Shown here piece after piece: positions 56,990 through 64,000 of a stretch of DNA of 64,000 bases. Each line of letters starts with the position of its first letter. The first letter of the stretch is position 1. Source of the DNA: Schizochytrium sp. TIO01 (taxonomy: Eukaryota > Sar > Bigyra > Thraustochytrida > Thraustochytriidae); contig SMSO01000025.1 of assembly GCA_004764695.1 (NCBI GenBank), positions 667,102-731,101 on the forward strand, read 5' to 3'. The notes under the pieces are model-generated. The model had not been told where the DNA came from, did no database searches, and saw only the letters and a list, made by a program, of their open reading frames with translations. The position numbers and the translations under genes are program-made.

Positions 56990-58013
56990 GATGGTTTGAA
57001 AGTGGTATTGAAACTAGTATCTTAGACTTTGTTTGTAGTTAAGCAACCTATGCGTGGTGTTGAGCGCTTGTTGAACCTGTTCAATGAGGTTTTGGTTTTG
57101 ATTTGCTTTTTGAATTAGCTTTTGGATTTTCGCGTGAAAATGCTGCTCTCTAAGAATATTATTCTACCCATTATACTACGAAGGAGCATCGCCACAATCA
57201 AAAGTCCCAAGTAAAGCAGCTTTGTGAATAATGTTAAAAAATTCCTAGTTCGAAGGACGAACCAGAGGTCTTTCAGACTTGCGAGTTGTCTCGAAATCTT
57301 CGACTTTGATTCTAGCGTTGATCAAAGCTGCACCACTGTAACTGACGTCAAGCGGTGCGCGCAGGTTTATCCAATAACAAAGTTAATCGATCGATGACCT
57401 CGCAAATCTCCTTGATCAAAGTCGACCAAATTCCTTTCTTCTATGATTATTTCAGTACTGCAACTTTCAAAGTTCCAGCAGGACTCTTAACATGCTCTAC
57501 AGTAGACTAGAGTCCTGGCGATTGGAATATGATCAACGCATCGATAACCACAAATTCCTATTCAGGCCTGGCGGAGGCCATATATCCGTCCTCTCATGAT
57601 AACGCCACTAACTCACGTTCACACATATGAATTAACTATGAATGTGCTGGGCCTGCGAGGACCCCTTAGGACCTCATAAATACTGGTACTGGTCATATCT
57701 AACTTTTAATTAAAAACCAATCACTCTTGACAAAAACTTCTCGGCTCGTTGCGAGCTACTCAAAAACGAAGCACGGTAGGAAGAACCTTGCTCGACCTGC
57801 GAAATCAAGTGTGTCAGTGGGCATAGAGCCAATACACAGGCTCTCTAAGTTTTGTAGGTAGTTAAAGGAATTATTTGAAGAGATCATTTAGATATTGTGT
57901 TACTATGAGAATAGAAGTAGCCAGCCCTACAATAACGTTAGCACATTGACCAGCCACAGCGAAGGTGGTACGCGAGTAATGAGTACCCCCATGAGAAGAG
58001 GGCAACGACAATT

Positions 58014-58287
58014 CTGTAGTAAGAAATAGTACCTCAAATTGAACAAAGGAACCACTTCATTGCTACAGCTTATATTGCGAACATAAAGCTTGTAGTTCAA
58101 GACAGTTATTGAATTCGAGCAAGCGAAGAAGGGCTTGAGCAAAAGCAATCTGGTAGTGATGAATAGTACCTGAAATTGATCAAAGGGGCCGCTTCATTGC
58201 TACAGCTTATGCTGCGAACATAAAGCTTGTAGTTCGAGACAGTTGTTGGATTTGCCTCTGGGCTTTGCAAGCGAAGGGCTTGAAGCT
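58014..58287. repeat. Diverged tandem duplication of a ~137-bp unit
   Basis: Copies at about 58014-58140 and 58150-58287 share ATAGTACCT, TTCATTGCTACAGCTTAT and GCGAACATAAAGCTTGTAGTT. They differ by scattered substitutions and a short insertion near the end. Confidence 0.85.
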
Positions 58288-59616
58288 GGCTAAGTTTACG
58301 GAAATTTGAAAGGTTGATGACTTTTTGCTAACAGTTCGTCAAATTCAGAATTGCATGATCAACACATTTTTAGTAAAAATTTAAAAGTAAAAAAAGGAGG
58401 AGTTCATGTTATGTTACTTGCGCAATAAATGTGTTATTGAAATATTATTGAATTTGAATCGCTTTGGCCCATTGTTAAAAAAAAAAAAACGTCTGCTTCA
58501 TCCTGCCTAGGTACTAGTCATTTTCATTTTTTATTTTATTTTTTTTTGGGGGGGGGGCAAGTCAAATCAAAATGCCAATTGTTCACTTCTTAAAAATTTA
58601 ATGGCACCGTATAAGCACTGGCTTGTCTACGCAATTCTCGTGTAAATTTACTAAGCCTGAGCATAGACTCTAGCTAGACTCTGTTCAACTAGTTCTCCAA
58701 TTGCAGGCTAAAAGGTTGAATGTCCTTAAATTGTAGATTGACCGAGAATTGAAGTAAGAGTGAAGTCTTGCTAGTCATTCTTCTGGTACAACAAGAAAGC
58801 CTAAATATCATTCACTATGTTTTGAAAAGGCCAAAATTACTTTCAAAAACATGATTCGACTAAGCTCTGTAGTGCTTTCCGTATCCCGGTGTCGTTCGGT
58901 CTAGTTAGATGTCGTCAGTCGAGTCCAGTCAAGGCATGGCCAAAGCCGATAAAGTCATCTTTGAGGTTTATCCGTGGCAGTGCATTTCTATACACAGCTA
59001 GCTAGATTCAAAGGGAGTTTACCTGACTGCGTAAGGTCTTAAGTTTGGCTACAACGTGTAGGGGTATAGCACAAGCTTTGAGTGGACCGGGGGGGATGAG
59101 GGTCAAATAGATAAGTTTAGGCCTTTACCACGCTTTGAAGTTACTATTATAGCAAAACCGAAACCAACCCTGAAGATGTACCGTTTTCTTATTTCCTTGG
59201 ACCTCGTCTGTTACCCTTGCTCCCTGCCAAGACGCTCTCAACACTGATAGTGGAGTGGCGCTCTCAAAAAAAATTCTGAGCTTTGCAACAATTCAAGCAG
59301 CAGTTTTGCACGCAAGCGCTCTACCTCCCTCCCACCATCTCTGCTGCAGACGCATAGCGAATTCTGGCCAAACGTATGTTCATTCCTCAACCGCGGGCAG
59401 CTATCGTTATCATAAACTGTGATGCGCTTTCCACATTTTAAGATCAGGAGAAGAGCTACTAAGTAGGTAAGTAGGTAGGTACTAGGTAAACTAACCCTTC
59501 TCTGTCTTACTGTATTTAATAGCTAGCGCTGGCTCATTTATTATGCAAGAGTAGAAAAGCGCAACCATCAAGCTAGCAAATCAGAAAGTTGGCGCCGCGA
59601 TAAGCCCGGGAGGCCT

Positions 59617-59697
59617 CTGCGCCGCGCGGGATCCCTTCGCCGTGCTTGAGACCATCTGGATCACCTCTTGAGGGACCGCAAGCACTGCGCGGCGCAG
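59617..59697. other. GC-rich nested stem-loop segment
   Basis: CTGCGCCGCGC (59617-59627) pairs perfectly with GCGCGGCGCAG (59687-59697). Inside it GTGCTTG (59642-59648) pairs with CAAGCAC (59679-59685). The two stems are separated by 14 bases on one side and one on the other. The block is much richer in GC than its surroundings. It could be a non-coding RNA or a leader structure. I cannot match it to a known RNA family. Confidence 0.45.
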
Positions 59698-60093
59698 GTT
59701 CCATCGGTTGCCACTGAGTGCGCTTCTCAACACTATCGGGCACTGTTTTCGCAAGGAACGCGAGACTATAACATTCCTGGAGATCGCAGATACAAAGAGG
59801 CAGGGCGCGGTCTTGTGGGAGAAACCATAGCGTGCGATTTCTGAATCGCTAGCTCCGATATAGTGTAATTGGTTTCCTAGAAGTTTTGCCCTTGTAATTT
59901 TCTGAGAACTTCACTCTCCAAAGGAGCTCTGGCATTGAAACTGCTCTAAGGCTTCTTCTCTTCGCTCGATTTTCTGTGCTCTATTCTGCTTAGTCCAACA
60001 TTGAGCTGTTATACGTGCATTTAGGCTGTTTGTAACGTGCACAACTTGCTTTGAAGGATTCTTGGCTTGCAAGAGCGTGTGACTTCTGCCTCG

Positions 60094-63000
60094 ATGGGTC
60101 GTCAGCATTCGCATATGCGAAAAAGGAATCAAGCCAACAGCAGAGAACTTGCAAACGATGAGATTGAAGAATCTCAAGGGGAGGGTCAAAATTGCGAACC
60201 CCCCCCGCAGACCCCAGCTAAAATAGAATCTCTGGATGATGTCGTACAGGTCGAGGCGGACTTGGTGAAAACCCCCCCTTCAGATAATCGGCAATCAAAA
60301 AGCAAATACCCAATACAGAGCTCAGGCACAAGTGGTGAGAGAAACAAACGCCGAAAGAAACACCAAGGCCAAGAAAGAAAGGTCTATGGTAAAAAAAAAA
60401 AACTACTTTCTTCACTTGATACTCCTAAGGACGCCTACACAATCCGACGAAAGTCCATCTCCCATGATAAAAAGTCTACTAACACATCTCGTTCTGATGA
60501 TCAGACAAAAGCCAAAGGGAGCAAGTCTGCCTCTCTTGGCAATATTTTACAGGGACATTCTACAAGTGGCTTTCAAAAAAAAAATAAGCGTGAAGACGAT
60601 TGGACGTCCAGTTCAACGGGGGATAAATCATCAAGGTTTACACGATCAGTTATATCGAAGCAAGAAAGAGGTTCAAATTCCCACATAAATCATGTCTCAA
60701 GTGATGATGATTCGTGTATGGTACCAAAATCTATTTCTTCTTCAAAGAAACGTTCCGAATTGTCAGAACCTACGACGCTTAAACCAGAAGCAATAATTTT
60801 AGTTACTCAGGAAAAGGATGTCTTTTATGTAATTCGCTCAAAGGACAAGCTAGAAAACAGATGCAACACTCCCAACCCAGTGGCTATCATCAGAGCTGAT
60901 GCCACTATGATACTTCACTTAGATTGGTCTCAACGCAAACGCGTGGAAAATGTGGCAGAGTTCAGTGTTAGTGTCAAGGATATAGAAAGTCTAGAAAATC
61001 AAGAAGATCTTTCCCAATATTCTAGAGGGCACCTTCCTTGCGAAGGAATAAGACACAACTCTAGGACCACTTGGTGCGTCTTTCACATGAAAGGTACTTA
61101 TCCAGTCAAAATTCCTGGTACAAAATTTGGGGAAATTCAAGTAAAAACTATAGGCGTTGTGGCGGATAAAGAAGGCTTGGAAAACTGGGGGTGTGCTGTA
61201 CTTGCAGACACGTCTGGAAATCATAAATGGGATAGGAAACGTTATGCACGCCGCGCTGTTGATGCCTATTACTTTGCTCAAGATGCATACAGAACGCGTG
61301 GTAGTATGACTTCGGGTTTCATCCGCGATCATAGCATCCAGGATTACAACCACGGTCGCGGCTGCCTCCCAAAACAACTCCCGAAAGACTGGCCAAGAGA
61401 TTCAACCAGAGAGTCGCGTTCAAATCCGCAGTCTGAGAAGGAAAAGAAGTCCCATATGTCGAATTGGACAAAGTCTTCACTAGGTACTACTTTTTCACGG
61501 GATTCTTTCCAGCTCGTCTTCTAAACGGAGTTCTCACTATGGCCTCAAAAATGTAGAAAGTTTATCTCCAGATTCTCGTGATGCCGATAGTGACAATGAT
61601 ATCCCTCTTCGACGCAGAACTCGTTCAAAAGCTAAAGAAACACGAGAGTTCGATTTTAAAGAGTCGGAGTATGGCGAAACATATTTTGTTTACCCGCTTA
61701 AAGGAGGCAAGGACCACATCACCGTAACGAAGGGGGATATTATGCGCACAGAAGAATGCGTTTATCTGAATGATATTCTGATCGATTTCTACATTCGATA
61801 CTTGCTTCTAGAAAGGTGGAACAAAGAGGTAACTTTGCAGTTAGCCGATTCTGTTTATGTGTACAGCTCACTCTTTGTCAAACGTATGTTCGATGTCTCA
61901 AAGCGAACTCGTAAGCGCTTCAGGTCAGGAAGCGCCGATTCTGATCTGAGTAATCGGACTTCGGCAAAAGCGAAAACAAGTGAAGCTCTTTATGACTGGA
62001 CTCGGAGATGGGGCCGAAAGGTTGACCTTTTTCAAAAGGAGATTCTGATATTCCCTATCAATGACGCATTACATTGGAGTGTTGTTGTTGTTCTCAACGC
62101 CCATCAAATCCCCGCTTTTGTCTTTCATGAACAGAAGTGCCAGCTGGAAAAGCACCAGCAGCAGAAATCTGCAGCAACGCCTGTTTCGAAAGAAGGTGGT
62201 GAACAGGATAATGAACCGCCCTCCAGAGCGACACCAACTAACTGTGGCAACACCTCTACGCCAATTCCAGCGGTCGAAAAGGGAGATCAGGATTCTGGCA
62301 ATTACTTAATATCTCCTTCCGCCATAGAGGAGTCTGTCGGATCAAAATATGAAACAGCGAAGGTAGCTGAAAAATCGGCGGAAGTTGCATCTCCTGCGTC
62401 TGCTTTGAAAGGTACTGCCAACCAAGTAAGTAATGCAGAAGATGCCTGCTATGAATCAAAGGTTAGCCAAGATCTTGAAACTTTCGAGCAAAAGAATAAC
62501 GATGATTTGCAGAATGAGCATAAGGAAGTCTCAGCAAACAGTGCAGACAAATCAGCAACAGAGTTAAAAAGGGCTCTCAACGATCCTATCTCTGATGATG
62601 AAAGCAGCGATGATAATGCCAGCTATAAAAGTTGTGAAGAGGTCTCAGATAATGGAATTGTTGAAGAGGAAGCATCCGCAAAGACACGACAAAGAGAGGA
62701 AAGTAGCACTCTCGAAGGTGATGATATTGTAATTTTAACAAAATCGAGTCCCCGCAAGAACTCGAGCGGATCTCTTACTTCAAAGGCTAATGGTGTGATC
62801 GAAATTGATCAGCATGAAAATATGGCTGAAGATTTTGCAGAAGCAGGCAGAGAGTGTATTAATGTCTCACGTAGGCATTGTTATAGCAAAACTGCAAGTG
62901 ATACAGCTAAAGTAGAAAGCCAGTTCTCGTCCAGTGATAGTGACGATTCATCTGAAAATGAGTCAGACGGTGAGGCTAAAGTTAAAACAGTTCGACCAAC

Positions 63001-64000
63001 GAAACCATCTCAGAGTCGGAGTACAAGTCGACATATGAAGTCGTCGAGTAAAATTAACTTTTTGGAACCAGGGCCCGCCACAACAGAATCCCCCCGCAAC
63101 CGTAAAAAGTTTAAGAATCCTTCAAAGGCCTTTGCTGAGGACATTGAAGCAGTTTTAAAGAATGATAATACAACTCTATCTGCACGGAATTCCCCAATTG
63201 AAGGTGGTGGCTTCGGTGATAAACTTTCGGGTAGTGGGCATTCAAGTGATGGGGATTCAGAGGATGAAGGTTTGGGCAGGTCTCATTCGCTTGAAAAGAC
63301 CTGTGCTAGCACACGGGAGGAGAGTCAGAGAAAAAGAAGCAAGGAAGACCATGCAAGTGAAGACCAAAACTTAGGGAGGTCTGAGGCAACATCTGCTGAT
63401 AGCACGAGACCACTTGGTGAAAGAAGTTTCTTTTCTTCTTCGACCGTCTCCTCTTCGTCGGGTTCATCTTCATCTCCAGGACTGCTCAAGGATGATAAAT
63501 CTGATGAGAAGAATGACTTAAGTATGCCATCATCTCCAGCTCCTAGTGCGCCTCCTATTTTATTTGCTCCCTTCGCAAAGTACGACCCTGAAAGGAGTCC
63601 ACAGATTCTTTTCATGGACTCCATTGGATCGCATCGCAGGGAAAAGGTTGCAAATGTGATCATTACGTATTTGCAAAACCTGTGGAAAGATCGTGCTCCG
63701 CGAACACAAGGCTTCGAAGAGAGCCCAGAGTCTATTGAGGTGATTGCAGATTTATTTCCTGATATCAAGTCCAAAACCCTTGACGTGGCGTCTCAAGAGA
63801 ATTCTTATGATTGTGGCGTTTATGTTGTTCGTTATGTCCAAGAGCTGCTTGAGACGAAGTTCAACATAGCTAATGGAGAGAAACCTAAATCCGATGATGA
63901 GATCATTCGTGCCGTAGAGAATCTGAAGGATTTCTCCGGTGTCCGAAAGCAGATGCGTGACCTGGTGAAAAAATTGCATGAGTCTTACGTGGAGAATTGC
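60094..64000 (+). CDS. SENP6/7 (Ulp2)-like SUMO protease, frame break near 61.49 kb, partial at window end
   Basis: C48-family cysteine proteases remove SUMO from proteins, and the Ulp2/SENP6-7 branch trims SUMO chains in the nucleus. The first part (60094-61524) has a Lys/Ser-rich disordered N-terminus and a folded-looking segment at residues about 230-405 (EAIILVTQEKDVFYVIRSKD; WCVFHMKGTYPVKIPGTKFG). The protease part is in the next frame (+1) and stays open from 61484 to the window end. It has a substrate-binding motif (ECVYLNDILIDFYIRYLLLE), His at 62072 in LHWSVVVV, Asp at 63617 in FMDSIG, Gln at 63794 and Cys at 63812 in SYDCGVYVV. About 515 residues of Ser/Asp/Glu-rich sequence lie between His and Asp. 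The start is the first ATG, and the C-terminus lies outside the window. The two parts are joined either by an intron (61484-61556 or 61484-61571 both restore frame) or by a one-base error in the T run at 61491-61495. Confidence 0.85.

Larger units (their letters stand above)
56990..60093. other. 3.1-kb divergent intergenic region
   Basis: It separates the start codons of the hydrolase (minus) and the SUMO protease (plus). It holds a tandem duplication at 58014-58287, a tRNA-like fragment near 57120-57190, a run of T followed by G at about 58535-58557, and a GC-rich structured segment at 59585-59700. No gene is recognised. Confidence 0.6.

Overview
This window is nuclear DNA from a eukaryote, most likely a stramenopile and possibly a thraustochytrid/labyrinthulomycete. 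That placement is inference. It rests on large, almost intron-free genes, a secreted EGF-repeat protein of a type I associate with stramenopiles and other algae, a soluble sterol C24-methyltransferase with very strong codon bias, and an RP2-like (cilium-associated) domain protein. I see no viral or bacterial mobile-element genes and no convincing rRNA, tRNA or CRISPR locus.

Layout. 1-1600 (minus): two-exon gene for a secreted EGF-like protein, cut off by the window start. 1.6-21 kb: about 19 kb without a convincing intact gene. It holds one decayed reading frame near 5.6 kb and, from 5.9 kb on, many simple repeats, mostly of period 4, alternating with AT-rich islands. 21.0-22.0 kb (plus): sterol 24-C-methyltransferase. 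22.7-26.5 kb (minus): large RP2/TBCC-domain plus EF-hand protein, divergent from a coiled-coil protein gene at 27.0-28.5 kb (plus). 30.3-39.8 kb (plus): a 3174-residue BEACH protein with concanavalin-like, discoidin-like, PH, BEACH and WD40 regions. 40.9-42.9 kb (minus): two-exon HMG-box protein. 44.3-44.6 kb: two prominent tandem repeats. 46.7-48.0 kb (plus): Sua5/YrdC-type threonylcarbamoyl-AMP synthase. 48.9-51.6 kb (minus): M1 aminopeptidase of the puromycin-sensitive type. 51.6-55.7 kb: intergenic, with two coding-like remnants and a 163-bp tandem duplication. 55.7-57.0 kb (minus): alpha/beta hydrolase of the ABHD1/2/3 type. 60.1 kb to the window end (plus): a SENP6/7 (Ulp2)-like SUMO protease with a frame break near 61.49 kb and a roughly 515-residue insertion inside its catalytic domain.

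The genes do not form an operon or an obvious pathway. They are ordinary housekeeping and cell-biology functions: sterol synthesis, tRNA modification, peptide turnover, membrane trafficking, chromatin and SUMO removal. The points most worth a second look are the 19-kb gene desert with its period-4 repeat bias, the discoidin-like domain inside the BEACH protein, the RP2/EF-hand fusion, the SUMO protease with its giant insertion and frame break, a tandemly duplicated stem-loop behind the BEACH gene, and a GC-rich structured segment upstream of the SUMO protease. I found no clearly new defence-like or multi-gene system.
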